Part shown: piece after piece, positions 16,752 through 25,233 of the stretch
How positions within the stretch are numbered: position 1 is the first letter of the stretch
Layout: each line of letters opens with the position of its first letter
Source of the DNA: Palsa-504 sp963834685
GTDB taxonomy: Bacteria; Actinomycetota; Actinomycetes; Streptosporangiales; Streptosporangiaceae
DNA length: 64,000 nt
NCBI GenBank assembly: GCA_963834685.1
Contig: CAWICW010000010.1
Span: forward strand, 62,001 to 126,000
Direction: 5' to 3'
Notes under the pieces: model-generated
The model's input: only the letters and a program-made list of their open reading frames with translations
The model's database searches: none
Told to the model about the DNA's origin: nothing
Made by a program: the position numbers and the translations under genes

Positions 16752-17519
16752 TCAGCTCATCGTGAGGCCGCCGCTGACCGACAGCGCCTGGCCGGTGATG
16801 AACGCCGCGCCGTCGGACGCGAGGAACACCACGGCGGGCGCGATGTCGGCGGGCCGGCCCAGGCGGCGCATGGGAGCGGCCCGGGCCAGCGCGTCGTACA
16901 TCTTCTGGCTCCGCTCCGCGATCTGGTCGAGCAGCGGCGTGTCGGTCGGCCCCGGGCAGACGCAGTTCACGGTGATCCCCGAGGTAGCCACCTCTCGCGC
17001 GAGCGCCTTGCTGAAGGCGATGAGGCCGCCCTTGGTGCCGGAGTACACCACCTCACCCGAGCTACCCACCTTGCCGGCGTCCGAGCTGATGCTGATGATC
17101 CGCCCGTAGCCCCGCTCGATCATGCCGTCCAGTACGGCCCTGGTGCACAAGACCGGACCCAGGTAGTTCACCTCGACGATCCGGCGCCAGGTCTCCTCCT
17201 TGCTCTCGACGAACGGTTCGATCACGTCGATCCCGGCGTTGTTGACCAGGACCTCGACCGGGCCGAGTTCCCGCTCGGCCACCGCGATCGCGGCACCCAC
17301 GTCTGAGCTGTTCGACACGTCGATCCGCACGCCGACCGCCCGGCCGCCGGTCCCCGCCTGCTCAAGGGTGGCCGCGTACGCCACCGCGCCGTCGCCGTCC
17401 AGGTCGGCGACGGCGACGCAGGCTCCCTCCGCGTACAGGGCGGCCGCGATGGCGCGGCCGATCCCGCCTGCGCCCCCGGTCACCAGCGCGACACGTCCAG
17501 CCAATCCGCTGCTCGTCAT
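16752..17519 (-). CDS. Short-chain dehydrogenase/reductase (FabG-like)
   Basis: This is a 255-residue classical SDR. It has the cofactor loop TGGAGGIGRA, NNAGIDVI, catalytic Ser of SISSDAGK and the YSGTKGG tyrosine-lysine pair, and ends in a conserved FITGQALSVSGG. It would interconvert a hydroxyl and a ketone with NAD(P), for example a 3-hydroxyacyl-CoA. The start is ATG 17519, whose bases overlap the stop of the upstream crotonase (17516); an in-frame upstream extension to 17678 lies inside that gene and is rejected. Its order, crotonase then SDR then acyl-CoA dehydrogenase, supports a beta-oxidation role. Confidence 0.88.
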   Translation of the reverse strand: MTSSGLAGRVALVTGGAGGIGRAIAAALYAEGACVAVADLDGDGAVAYAATLEQAGTGGRAVGVRIDVSNSSDVGAAIAVAERELGPVEVLVNNAGIDVIEPFVESKEETWRRIVEVNYLGPVLCTRAVLDGMIERGYGRIISISSDAGKVGSSGEVVYSGTKGGLIAFSKALAREVATSGITVNCVCPGPTDTPLLDQIAERSQKMYDALARAAPMRRLGRPADIAPAVVFLASDGAAFITGQALSVSGGLTMS

Positions 17520-18319
17520 GAGATCCCCTTCCCGAAGTCTGGCGCGCGCTTCTCGCGGTGGGAGGCCAGTCCCTCGCGGACCTCCGGGCCGGCGAACCCG
17601 AAGAACTCCAGGCCGAGCGAGGCGTCGAAGATCGGCCCGGCCTGGCGGAACCAGTTGTTGAGGCTGTACTTGGTCCACCTGATCGCGGTCTGGGCGCCGG
17701 CCGCGAGCGAGGTCGCGATCTCCAGTGCGCGCTTGGTGACCAGCTCGTCGTCCACGCAGAGCGATACCATGCCGATCCGCTCGGCCTCCTCGCCGGTCAG
17801 CGGCTCGCAGGTCAGCAGGTAGTACTTGGCCTTGGCCATCCCCGCCAGCAGCGGCCAGCAGATGGCCGCGTGGTCCCCGGCCGCGACGCCGAGCCGGGTG
17901 TGCCCGTCGATGATCTTAGCCGTGCGGCCCGCCACCGATATATCCGCGAGCATGGCCACCACCAGGCCGGCGCCCACCGCCGGGCCGTGGATCGCCGAGA
18001 CGATCGGCTTGCTGCAGTTAATGACGTTGTAGACGAGATCGCGGGCCTCCCGCAGGCTGCGGGCCCGGGTCGGGTAATCCTCGATCATGCCCTCGATCAG
18101 GTCGAAGCTGCCGCCCGAGGAGAATCCCCGGCCCTCCCCCCGGATCAGCGCGACCCGGGTCTGATCGTCCCGGTCGATCACCGGCCAGACGTCGGCGAGC
18201 TGGCGGTGCATGGCCGGGCTGACCGCGTTGAGTCCGGGGCTGTCGAGCACCAGGGCCAGCACTCCGGAAGCCGGGCGCTCGAACCGCAGGTCGGGAAAGT
18301 CGCCGTAGGGGTCGGTCAC
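17516..18319 (-). CDS. Enoyl-CoA hydratase/isomerase family protein
   Basis: This crotonase has 267 residues. Loops GFSSGGSFDLIEGM and HGPAVGAGLVVAMLADIS form the oxyanion hole, followed by DGHTRLGVAAGDHAAICWP. The AAGDH segment is common in a widespread actinobacterial and proteobacterial crotonase group, and the crotonase at 21738 has a similar VAGDGGAITWP. First gene of a minus-strand operon with the SDR (4-base overlap) and acyl-CoA dehydrogenase downstream. Its promoter is the AT-rich block near 18380-18410 shared with the divergent SDR at 18448. Confidence 0.88.
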   Translation of the reverse strand: MTDPYGDFPDLRFERPASGVLALVLDSPGLNAVSPAMHRQLADVWPVIDRDDQTRVALIRGEGRGFSSGGSFDLIEGMIEDYPTRARSLREARDLVYNVINCSKPIVSAIHGPAVGAGLVVAMLADISVAGRTAKIIDGHTRLGVAAGDHAAICWPLLAGMAKAKYYLLTCEPLTGEEAERIGMVSLCVDDELVTKRALEIATSLAAGAQTAIRWTKYSLNNWFRQAGPIFDASLGLEFFGFAGPEVREGLASHREKRAPDFGKGIS

Positions 18320-18374
18320 CAGATCCTCCGTAGAGTGCGCGGTCAGAATCCTCTGCCTGGATCCTCTGACTGGG

Positions 18375-18415
18375 TGAAAGAGTTATATCATTAATCGAAT
18401 CGTATCTAGTGTAGC
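18375..18415. promoter_or_regulatory. AT-rich divergent promoter region
   Basis: A block at about 18380-18412 (TTATATCATTAATCGAATCG core) lies between the crotonase starting at 18319 (minus) and the SDR starting at 18448 (plus). It has an ATTAAT core but no long perfect palindrome. Confidence 0.45.
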
Positions 18416-18447
18416 CGACGTGGTGTTACGAGGAAGGTTGGGGCGAC

Positions 18448-19194
18448 ATGGGCTTGCTCGAAGGGCGGAACGCGATCGTGACCGGATCGGCCCGCGGACT
18501 CGGCCTGGCCATGGCCGAACGCTTCGGGGAGGAGGGCGCACGGGTCGTGCTCAGTGACATCGACGCGGCCGCGCTTGAGGAGGCGCAGCACAAGCTCACG
18601 GCCCGCGGCCTGGAGGTGAGCGCCAGGCCGGCCGACGTCACCAATGAGGATGCCATGGCCGCCCTGGTCCGGCACTGCGCCGATCGGTGGGGCAGCCTCG
18701 ACGTCATGGTCAACAACGCGGGCATCACCCGGGACGGCGTGCTGCGGAAGATGACTACGAATGAGTTCCGCCAGGTCATCGAGGTGCACCTGGTGGGCGG
18801 CTGGCTGGGCACCAAGATGGCCAGCCTGCAGATGCGCGAGCAGGGCACGGGCGGGTCGATCATCAACATCTCGTCGATGTCCGGCAAGGTCGGCAACCCC
18901 GGCCAGACCAATTACAGCGCCGCCAAGGCAGGGCTGATCGGGCTGACCAAGGCGGCCGCGAAGGAGGGCGCCCGCTACCGCATCAGGGTGAACGCGATCC
19001 AGCCCGGATTCATCCGGACCGCGATGACCGACACCATGCCGCAGGACGTGCTCAGGGAACGCATCGCGGAGATACCGCTCGGCCGGATCGGAGAGCCGCT
19101 GGACGTGGCCAACACGGCCCTGTTCCTGGCCTCGGATCTGTCCAGCTACCTGACCGGGATCACCATTGAGGTGTCGGGCGGCCGCAACATCTGA
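18448..19194 (+). CDS. Short-chain dehydrogenase/reductase (3-oxoacyl-ACP/CoA reductase-like)
   Basis: This is a 248-residue SDR with TGSARGLGLAM, DVTNEDAM, NNAGITRDGVLRKMT, a catalytic serine in INISSMSGK, NYSAAKAGL and the C-terminal TGITIEVSGG. NNAGITRD together with NYSAAKAG is characteristic of FabG-like 3-oxoacyl reductases. The ATG at 18448 follows GAGGAAGG. Monocistronic: the next gene is convergent (19224). The role is probably oxidation of a 3-hydroxyacyl-CoA in the surrounding catabolism. Confidence 0.88.
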   Translation: MGLLEGRNAIVTGSARGLGLAMAERFGEEGARVVLSDIDAAALEEAQHKLTARGLEVSARPADVTNEDAMAALVRHCADRWGSLDVMVNNAGITRDGVLRKMTTNEFRQVIEVHLVGGWLGTKMASLQMREQGTGGSIINISSMSGKVGNPGQTNYSAAKAGLIGLTKAAAKEGARYRIRVNAIQPGFIRTAMTDTMPQDVLRERIAEIPLGRIGEPLDVANTALFLASDLSSYLTGITIEVSGGRNI

Positions 19195-19223
19195 CCCGTG
19201 CCGCGTCGATCCACGACGGCGGG

Positions 19224-20354
19224 TCAGGATGCGCCCGGGAAAAGGCCGGCCAACCGCGCGATGATCTCGCGATGGTAATCGGGTCCGCCCAGCAGGATCC
19301 GCGAGCTCCGCGCCCGCTTGAAGTACAGGTGCGCGGGGTGCTCCCAGGTGAAGCCGATACCCCCGTGGATCTGGATGTTCTCGCCGGCCACCATGGCGTA
19401 GCCGTCGGAGCAGCAGACCTTGGCGATGCTCGACACGACCGGCAGATCGCCGTCGCCCGACGCCACGGCCCACAGACCGTAGTAGGCCGCGGACTTCATC
19501 GACTCGACCGCCACCAGCATCGATGCGCATTTGTGCTTGATGGCCTGGAAGGAGCCGATCGGACGGCCGAACTGCTCGCGCAGCTTCGCGTACTCAACCG
19601 CCATCTCCAGCGCGCGCTGCGCCCCGCCGACCTGTTCCGCGGCGAGGCCGACGGCCGCGACCTCGAGCATACGGCTGACCGCGGGCCAGGCGTCGCCCAC
19701 GTCGCCGACCGGGCGGGCCGGTACCGAGTCGAAGTCGAGCCGCGCCTGCTTACGGGTCTGGTCCATGGTGGGCAGCGACTCGCGCGACAGGCCGTCCGCG
19801 TCGCCGTCGACCGCGAACACGCCCACGCCGCCGTCGGTACGCGCGACGGCCAGGATCAGCCCGGAGCTGGCCCCGTCGGGCACGTAGGTCTTGGTGCCGG
19901 ACAGCCGCCAGGTCCCGTCGGCCTGGACCGCGCGCATGGTGACGGAGGACTCCTGCCACTGCCCGTCGGACTCGGTCAGCGCGACGGTGGCGATCGTCTC
20001 CCCGGAGGCGATTCCGGGCAGGTAGTCCTTGCGTGCCTGCTCGTCGCCGGTGGCCAGCAGCAGCTGGGCGGCCATCACCGCGCTGGCGAAGAACGGAGCA
20101 CACAGCAGGACCCGGCCCATCTCCTCCAGCACGATGCCCAGCTCGACGAAGCTGAACCCGGCACCGCCGTAGGCTTCGGGTATCGCCAGGCCGTGCAGGC
20201 CGAGCTGGCCGGCCATCTGCGCCCAGACCGCCTGGTCGTAGCCGGGATCGGCGGCCATCAGCCGGCGGACGTCCGCCTCGGCGGAGGCATGCTCGAGAAA
20301 GCGCCGGACGGTGTCGCGCAGTTCTTCCTGGTCCTCGTCGAAGTCGAAGTTCAC
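19224..20354 (-). CDS. Acyl-CoA dehydrogenase (small-subunit type, 376 aa)
   Basis: Acyl-CoA dehydrogenase of the same subgroup as 6951-8075: N-terminus VNFDFDEDQEELRDTVRRFL, GLHGLAIPEAYGGAG, REQFGRPIGSFQAIKHKCA and QIHGGIGFTWEHPAHLYFKRA (split here as QIHGGIGFTWEH and HPAHLYFKRA). Start GTG 20354 is preferred because GGAGGGAAGG precedes it; a TTG at 20381 is also in frame. It is transcribed divergently from the 407-residue acyl-CoA dehydrogenase at 20425, with only 70 bases between starts. Such small and large pairs form heterotetramers in steroid side-chain oxidation, so these two are good candidates for one enzyme; this is inference from length and arrangement. Confidence 0.88.
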   Translation of the reverse strand: MNFDFDEDQEELRDTVRRFLEHASAEADVRRLMAADPGYDQAVWAQMAGQLGLHGLAIPEAYGGAGFSFVELGIVLEEMGRVLLCAPFFASAVMAAQLLLATGDEQARKDYLPGIASGETIATVALTESDGQWQESSVTMRAVQADGTWRLSGTKTYVPDGASSGLILAVARTDGGVGVFAVDGDADGLSRESLPTMDQTRKQARLDFDSVPARPVGDVGDAWPAVSRMLEVAAVGLAAEQVGGAQRALEMAVEYAKLREQFGRPIGSFQAIKHKCASMLVAVESMKSAAYYGLWAVASGDGDLPVVSSIAKVCCSDGYAMVAGENIQIHGGIGFTWEHPAHLYFKRARSSRILLGGPDYHREIIARLAGLFPGAS

Positions 20355-20379
20355 CGCCGCGTTCCTTCCCTCCGCCAGC

Positions 20380-20420
20380 AATAGATGAATTATATTACTA
20401 TATTGGCAGAGGGAGAAAGA
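20380..20420. promoter_or_regulatory. AT-rich promoter region between paired acyl-CoA dehydrogenase genes
   Basis: The block at 20381-20406 contains AATTATATTA (20388-20397), which also occurs at 23404-23413 before the GntR gene. It must serve both divergent dehydrogenase genes, so a single regulator could set both subunits. Confidence 0.5.
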
Positions 20421-20424
20421 TGCC

Positions 20425-21648
20425 GTGGACCTGACCTATCCGGCCGAGGCCGAGGCGTTCCGCCGCGAGGTGCGCGCCTTCCTGGCCGCTCAGCTGCCGC
20501 CGGGCTGGACCGGGGTCGGCTCGCTGCCCGCCGATGAGGTGGGCCCGTTCACCGACCGATGGCGTTCGCTGCTGCACGAGCACGGGCTGATCGGCGTGGC
20601 GTGGCCGCGAGAGTACGGCGGGCGCGGCCTGAGCAAGCTCGAGCAGGTCGTGCTGGTCGAGGAACTCGCCCAGACCGGCGCGCCGACCGGATGGAACACC
20701 GACAACTTCAGCGTGAAGATGATCGGCAACACGCTGCTCACGGTGGGCACGGACGAGCAGAAGCGGCGATTCCTGCCGCGCGTGCTGTCCGGCGCGGACC
20801 GCTGGTGCCAGGGATTCTCCGAGCCCGGAGCGGGATCTGACCTGGGCGCGCTCCGTACCCAGGCGCGCCTGGAAAAGGGGGAATGGCACATCGACGGCCA
20901 GAAAGTCTGGACCTCCAACGCCCGCGAGGCCAACTGGATCTTCCTGCTGGCTCGCACGTCACCGGCCCGGCCCGGGAACCGGGGCCTGACCTTCCTGCTC
21001 TGCCCGCTGGACCAGCCGGGCATCGAGATCAGGCCGATCACCATGCTCACCGGGCATCAGGAGTTCAACGAGGTCTTCTTCAACGATGCCGTCACCGGAC
21101 CGCGTAACGTCGTCGGCGAGGTGGGCGACGGCTGGCGGGTGGCGCAGCTCCTGCTCGGTTTCGAGCGCGGTGACGAGGCGGCGACGAACCCGATCCTGTT
21201 CCGGCAGGAGCTGGACCGGCTGATCGAGCTGGCCCGCTCGCGCCACCGCGACCAGGACCCGGTGATCCGGGACCGGCTCGCTTCCTGCCTGGCCCGGGTG
21301 GAGGTCATGCGTTATCTCGGCTACCGGATCCTGACCGGCTTCCTGCGCGGCGGCCGGCCCGGACCCGAGGCCTCGGTGTCCAAGCTGTACTGGAGCGAAT
21401 ACCACCGCGATCTCACCGAACTCGCCATGGACATCCTCGACGCCGACGGCGTGGTCCCGGCCGGCCAGCCGGTCGGCCGGATCATCCGGACTGACCTGCC
21501 CGGCGCGCCGAACAGCAGCGCGTCGTGGTCGGGCACCTTCCTGGCCTCGCAAGCCGGGACGATCTACGCCGGGACGTCGAACATCCAGCGCAACGTCCTC
21601 GCGGAGACGGTGCTCGGCCTGCCGCGCGAGCCGCGATCCGGCCGATGA
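20425..21648 (+). CDS. Acyl-CoA dehydrogenase (large-subunit type, 407 aa)
   Basis: A complete acyl-CoA dehydrogenase: GVAWPREYGGRGLS, GFSEPGAGSDLGALRTQA, IDGQKVWTSNAREANWIFLL and the C-terminal IYAGTSNIQRNVLAETVLGL. The residue that is the catalytic glutamate of medium-chain enzymes is alanine here (IYAGT); in related steroid enzymes the base is supplied from elsewhere. The GTG at 20425 follows GAGGGAGAAAG. Probably the partner of 19224-20354. The crotonase at 21738 follows on the same strand. Confidence 0.88.
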   Translation: MDLTYPAEAEAFRREVRAFLAAQLPPGWTGVGSLPADEVGPFTDRWRSLLHEHGLIGVAWPREYGGRGLSKLEQVVLVEELAQTGAPTGWNTDNFSVKMIGNTLLTVGTDEQKRRFLPRVLSGADRWCQGFSEPGAGSDLGALRTQARLEKGEWHIDGQKVWTSNAREANWIFLLARTSPARPGNRGLTFLLCPLDQPGIEIRPITMLTGHQEFNEVFFNDAVTGPRNVVGEVGDGWRVAQLLLGFERGDEAATNPILFRQELDRLIELARSRHRDQDPVIRDRLASCLARVEVMRYLGYRILTGFLRGGRPGPEASVSKLYWSEYHRDLTELAMDILDADGVVPAGQPVGRIIRTDLPGAPNSSASWSGTFLASQAGTIYAGTSNIQRNVLAETVLGLPREPRSGR

Positions 21649-21737
21649 GCTCCAGCCCGATCCAGTGCGCCGACCATAGCTTGATGAAGCACTACGGTCC
21701 GTTCGGCCAAATATGTCTTTGATGGGAGACACTAGCC

Positions 21738-22526
21738 ATGGCCCTGCCTGACAGTCCCGCGATCCTCGTCGAGTCGGACGGCCCGGTACGGGTGGTCACC
21801 CTCAACCGGCCGGAGACGATGAACGCCTTCGACCGGGAGATGCATGCGGAGTTCCCGCGGGTTCTGGCCGACCTCGGGCAGGACGCCGACGCGCGCGCGG
21901 TGGTCCTGACCGGCGCGGGGCGGGCGTTCAGCGCCGGGGGTGACATCTCGAACTTCACGAAGAACAGGGCGGATCTGTATCACCGCCGGGCCGGCCTGCG
22001 CGAGGCCAGGCGGCTGTTCGACGAGCTGATCAGCCTGCACCTGCCCGTGGTGGCGGCCGTCAACGGCCCCGCGGTGGGGCTCGGCTGCACGGTGGCGACG
22101 GCGTGCGACATCGTGTTCATGGCCGAGACGGCGTTCTTTGCCGACCCGCACGTGACCGTCGCCCTGGTAGCGGGGGACGGCGGCGCGATCACCTGGCCCG
22201 CGCTCACCAGCCTGCTGAAGGCCAAGCAGTACCTGCTCACCGGGGACCGGATGCCGGCCCGCGAGGCGCTGGCCATCGGGATGGCCAACTTCGTCGTCCC
22301 GCCCGAGGAACTGATGGACGCCGCCACCGCATTCGCACGCCGGCTGGCCAGCCTGCCGCCGCAGGCCGTCCAGGACACCAAGCTGGTGCTGAACCAGCTC
22401 CTGCGGGAGCGCGCGGCCGGGGCACTGCCCTTCGGCCTGGCCGCCGAGAGCCAGTCCTCCGACACGGCCGAATACGCGGAGGTGCCGGCCAAGTTCGCCG
22501 AGCGGCGGGCCAGGCCCGGCGGCTGA
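21738..22526 (+). CDS. Enoyl-CoA hydratase/isomerase family protein
   Basis: A 262-residue crotonase with AFSAGGDISNF and NGPAVGLGCTVATACDIVFM, followed by DPHVTVALVAGDGGAITWP. The start is ATG 21738 with GGGAGA upstream. The 89-base gap after the acyl-CoA dehydrogenase includes a moderately AT-rich stretch, so it may have its own promoter as well as read-through. Hydration of the double bond made by the preceding dehydrogenase is a natural job, not proven. Confidence 0.87.
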   Translation: MALPDSPAILVESDGPVRVVTLNRPETMNAFDREMHAEFPRVLADLGQDADARAVVLTGAGRAFSAGGDISNFTKNRADLYHRRAGLREARRLFDELISLHLPVVAAVNGPAVGLGCTVATACDIVFMAETAFFADPHVTVALVAGDGGAITWPALTSLLKAKQYLLTGDRMPAREALAIGMANFVVPPEELMDAATAFARRLASLPPQAVQDTKLVLNQLLRERAAGALPFGLAAESQSSDTAEYAEVPAKFAERRARPGG

Positions 22527-22545
22527 CCAGGCTAAATCGCGCGGA

Positions 22546-23317
22546 TCAGCCCATCAGGTCGTACACGGTCAGCGTCCGGTCGCCGCCGAGAAGGTAATCG
22601 TCCGCGGCCAGCAGGTGCTTGCGCCACAGGCGCTCCGCCTTCTCCGCCTCTCGCGCCTCGATCAGGTCCACGATCCGCTCGTGCGCGGCGAAGCCCTGGG
22701 CGAGCGCCTCCTTCCCCGCCGGGGTCCCGGCGTCGGACTCGGCGTGGGCCAGGTGGGCGACGTCGATGATGTGCCGCAGCATGCCGGACAGGACCGACAG
22801 CGTCTCGGTTGCCGGCCATGTCCACGATCAGGGCGTGAAAAGCCGTCTGCTCCTTCATCTGGCTGACCGGATCATCAATGACTGCGCGGGAGCGCTCGAT
22901 CGCCTCACGCAGCTGGCGCACGTCGTCCGCCGTCCGCTTCTCCGCCAGCATGGCGACACAGCCCGGCTCGATCACGCCACGGGCCATGTAGACGTCCTGC
23001 ATTGTCACGCCGCGGTGCTCCAGTACCAGCGCCGTGTGCCGGGCCGCGACGTCCGCGTTCGGGATGTGGACCCGCGCGCCGCCGTGGGCGCCGCGCCTGA
23101 CACTGATCAAGGACTCGGACTCCAGGACCCGGAACGCCTCCCGGAGGGTGGGCCTGGACACGCCGAACCGCTCCATGAGCGCGCTTTCGGAGGGAAGCGC
23201 ATCGCTTTCGACGAGCTCGCCGCGAAGGATGCGGCGCCGGAGGTCGCCGGCCACGAGCTCGGCCATCTTCGGCACCCGGACTCGGGTTCCGACCTGGGTC
23301 TTGGCAGCTTCGGCCAT
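22546..23317 (-). pseudogene. GntR-family regulator (FadR/FCD subfamily), frameshifted
   Basis: From ATG 23317 the frame gives a complete winged-helix domain (about residues 18-80, with GVSRPTLREAFRVLESESL) and the first part of an FCD ligand domain up to VDMAGNR. There one extra C near 22812 throws it out of frame. The remainder, ETLSVLSGMLRHIIDVAHL onward to DRTLTVYDLMG, is read in another frame to the stop at 22546. Repaired, it would be about 256 residues, normal for FadR-type repressors, which respond to acyl-CoA or organic acids. A GntR-type operator lies about 100 bases upstream (23416), suggesting autoregulation. Either a sequencing error or a real knock-out. Confidence 0.8.
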
Positions 23318-23397
23318 GGTGTGTCCAAACGTCTCGCACGGACCCGGAGCCGCGGCGGCGGCCGACGGATCCGGCCGCGCCCCCGCCTTCCGGCTGG

Positions 23398-23430
23398 CAA
23401 ATCAATTATATTATTTGGTCATACAAATCC
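23398..23430. promoter_or_regulatory. Promoter and FadR-type operator of the GntR gene
   Basis: TGGTCATACAA at 23416-23426 fits the FadR-subfamily pattern TNGTNNNACNA exactly. It adjoins AATTATATTA (23404-23413) and lies inside a CAAAT...ATTTG inverted repeat (23399-23418). A similar CTGTATGACAA on the plus strand occurs at 40934-40944. Confidence 0.55.
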
Positions 23431-23485
23431 GGTAACGCGACCGGCCGGCGCGCCGTGCCCACGCGGTCACGACGCGGCCAGACCC

Positions 23486-24388
23486 TCAGGCTGCGGCGGG
23501 CCGGAACGCGCGCAGATAAGCGACACTGCGGGTGAGCATGTCGAGAGCCACCTCCCGTGCGTCACCGCCTGGCCGGGTGAGCGGCCAGCTGATCTCGGCG
23601 ATGAACGGGGTACTGCTGCGGCGCGGTCCGCGCCGCAGCACCTCGTTGACGGCGCCAGCGACGTTGACGTCTCCGTCGCCCAATGCGCAGCCAGCGATAC
23701 GGAACGGCGGCTGCGACCCCAGGATGTCCCGCGCGCCCGATTCCACCACCACGAAGTCTTTGACCTGGACCGAAGCAGCCCAGGGCGCCAAGGCGTCGAT
23801 GTCGGCGGCAGGATCGGAGAAGAGCGCGAGCGCGTTCGCGGTGTCGAAGCCGGACTGGATCGCTTCCGAGTCGACATCGGCGATCATGCGTGCCCACTCG
23901 GGCCCGGTAAAGTCGACATGATTTTCTATCGCGAGCCGGACGCCCTCGCCCTCCGCGATGCGGGCGACCTCCCGCAAGGCGCAGACTAGGCGATGCATGT
24001 GCTCAGCGAGGGATTCACGTCGGCTGAACCGGCTCTTGTCCCGCCAGAGGTAGCCGTACGCGGTACGGACGTACGGGCCCCCGAGAACACGCGCGGCGCG
24101 CATGCTGTCGACGATCTCCCGGCGTGCGGCGGGATTGCCCAGCACGTCGAAAGGCGACCGGATGTACGGCTCGATCTCGACGGACTGCGCGTCGGCCTGA
24201 GCGCGAAGGTCGGCCCAATGTCCGAGGTCGATCGACATCGACGCCCAGTCGAAGATGGGTCGGGGGTCGCCGTTGACGAGGTCCAGGCCGCGTGTCGGCG
24301 CGTCCTGGATCACCCAATCGAATCGCTGCTCGAGGGGAAGGTCCCGGGGGGCGAGCACCCAGGACAGCGCTCCGACGCGAAGGCTCAC
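23486..24388 (-). CDS. Sugar phosphate isomerase/epimerase-like TIM-barrel protein
   Basis: A ~300-residue xylose-isomerase-like TIM barrel (AP endonuclease family 2 fold). Metal-binding type landmarks are LAIENHVDF (Glu at the end of a barrel strand), SGFDTANAL (Asp) and SVQVKDFVV, and a late AEISWPL. Members isomerise or epimerise sugars, or act in C-glycoside cleavage. GTG 24388 overlaps the stop of the SDR upstream (GTGA) and is preferred over an in-frame ATG at 24427. It is the fourth gene downstream of the flavoprotein in a tightly packed minus-strand operon. Substrate unknown. Confidence 0.8.
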   Translation of the reverse strand: MSLRVGALSWVLAPRDLPLEQRFDWVIQDAPTRGLDLVNGDPRPIFDWASMSIDLGHWADLRAQADAQSVEIEPYIRSPFDVLGNPAARREIVDSMRAARVLGGPYVRTAYGYLWRDKSRFSRRESLAEHMHRLVCALREVARIAEGEGVRLAIENHVDFTGPEWARMIADVDSEAIQSGFDTANALALFSDPAADIDALAPWAASVQVKDFVVVESGARDILGSQPPFRIAGCALGDGDVNVAGAVNEVLRRGPRRSSTPFIAEISWPLTRPGGDAREVALDMLTRSVAYLRAFRPAAA

Positions 24389-25233
24389 GGGGTCACTGCC
24401 GGGCTGGCCGAGTATCGCGGCGCCCACTCGTGCAGCTCAGCAAGTTGTTGCCGGAGTTTCGACCCGATCGGCTGCGTCGCACCGGGATCCAGCGGCAGGT
24501 GGAGCGGCGGTTCGGGCTCATCGACGAGCCGGAGCACCTGTGCGGCCAGGCGGTGCGGATCGCCGGGCTGGTTGCCGTCCAGAGAGCCGATGATTTCGCG
24601 GAAGCGACCCACGCTGTCAGCGTAGGTATGGTCGGGCGCAGCAGAGATCATCGACGACCCGAGTGCGTCCGTGCGGAAGGAGCCGGGCTCCACGATCGTC
24701 AGCCGGATGCCGAGGGGCGCGATCTCCTTGGCCAAGGCTTCGGCGAACCCCTCGACGGCATGCTTGGACGCCGCGTAGTACGCGAACCCTGCTGACGCGC
24801 TCACTCCGGCGACCGAGGAGATAGTGACGATGAACCCTTTCGCGCTGCGGCGCAGCAGGGGCAGCACAGCCCGCGTGACGTCGATGAGGCCGAAGACATT
24901 CGTCTCGAACTGCTGCCTGATCTCGTCGTCGGCCGCCTCCTCGACGCCGCCGAGGAGCGTGTATCCGGCGTTGTTGACGAGCACATCGATACCGCCGAAG
25001 GCGCGTCGCGCTTGGTCGACGGCCGATCTGACGTCGTCCGGCCGGGTCACATCGGCGACCGCCGCGAGCGCGTTTCCGTTGCTCGCCTCGGTAATCGACC
25101 GAGCCGCGTCAGCGGACCGGACGACGGCGACGACCTGCTCGCCACGCGCCACGGCCGCCGCGACGATGGCTCGCCCGATACCACGCGATGCCCCGGTGAC
25201 GAACCAGACGCGGTTACCGTTTGTCATAGTCAT
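24385..25233 (-). CDS. Short-chain dehydrogenase/reductase
   Basis: A 282-residue SDR: TGASRGIGRAIV, DVTRPDDV, NNAGYTLLGGVEEA, SSVAGVSASAG with the catalytic serine, YAASKHAVEGFAEAL and PGSFRT after it. This is the extended NNAGY type common for 3-oxo or hydroxy-steroid and sugar oxidoreductases alike. It overlaps the upstream TIM-barrel gene by 20 bases and the downstream one by 4, so the three are co-translated. The C-terminal tail (PRYSASPAVTP) is not conserved in appearance. Confidence 0.85.
   Translation of the reverse strand: MTMTNGNRVWFVTGASRGIGRAIVAAAVARGEQVVAVVRSADAARSITEASNGNALAAVADVTRPDDVRSAVDQARRAFGGIDVLVNNAGYTLLGGVEEAADDEIRQQFETNVFGLIDVTRAVLPLLRRSAKGFIVTISSVAGVSASAGFAYYAASKHAVEGFAEALAKEIAPLGIRLTIVEPGSFRTDALGSSMISAAPDHTYADSVGRFREIIGSLDGNQPGDPHRLAAQVLRLVDEPEPPLHLPLDPGATQPIGSKLRQQLAELHEWAPRYSASPAVTP

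Noticed and set aside
15792..17306. 504-codon plus-strand frame
   Set aside because: Lies antisense to the acyl-CoA dehydrogenase and SDR genes and has Gly/Arg/Val-rich composition without motifs, as expected in G+C-rich DNA.
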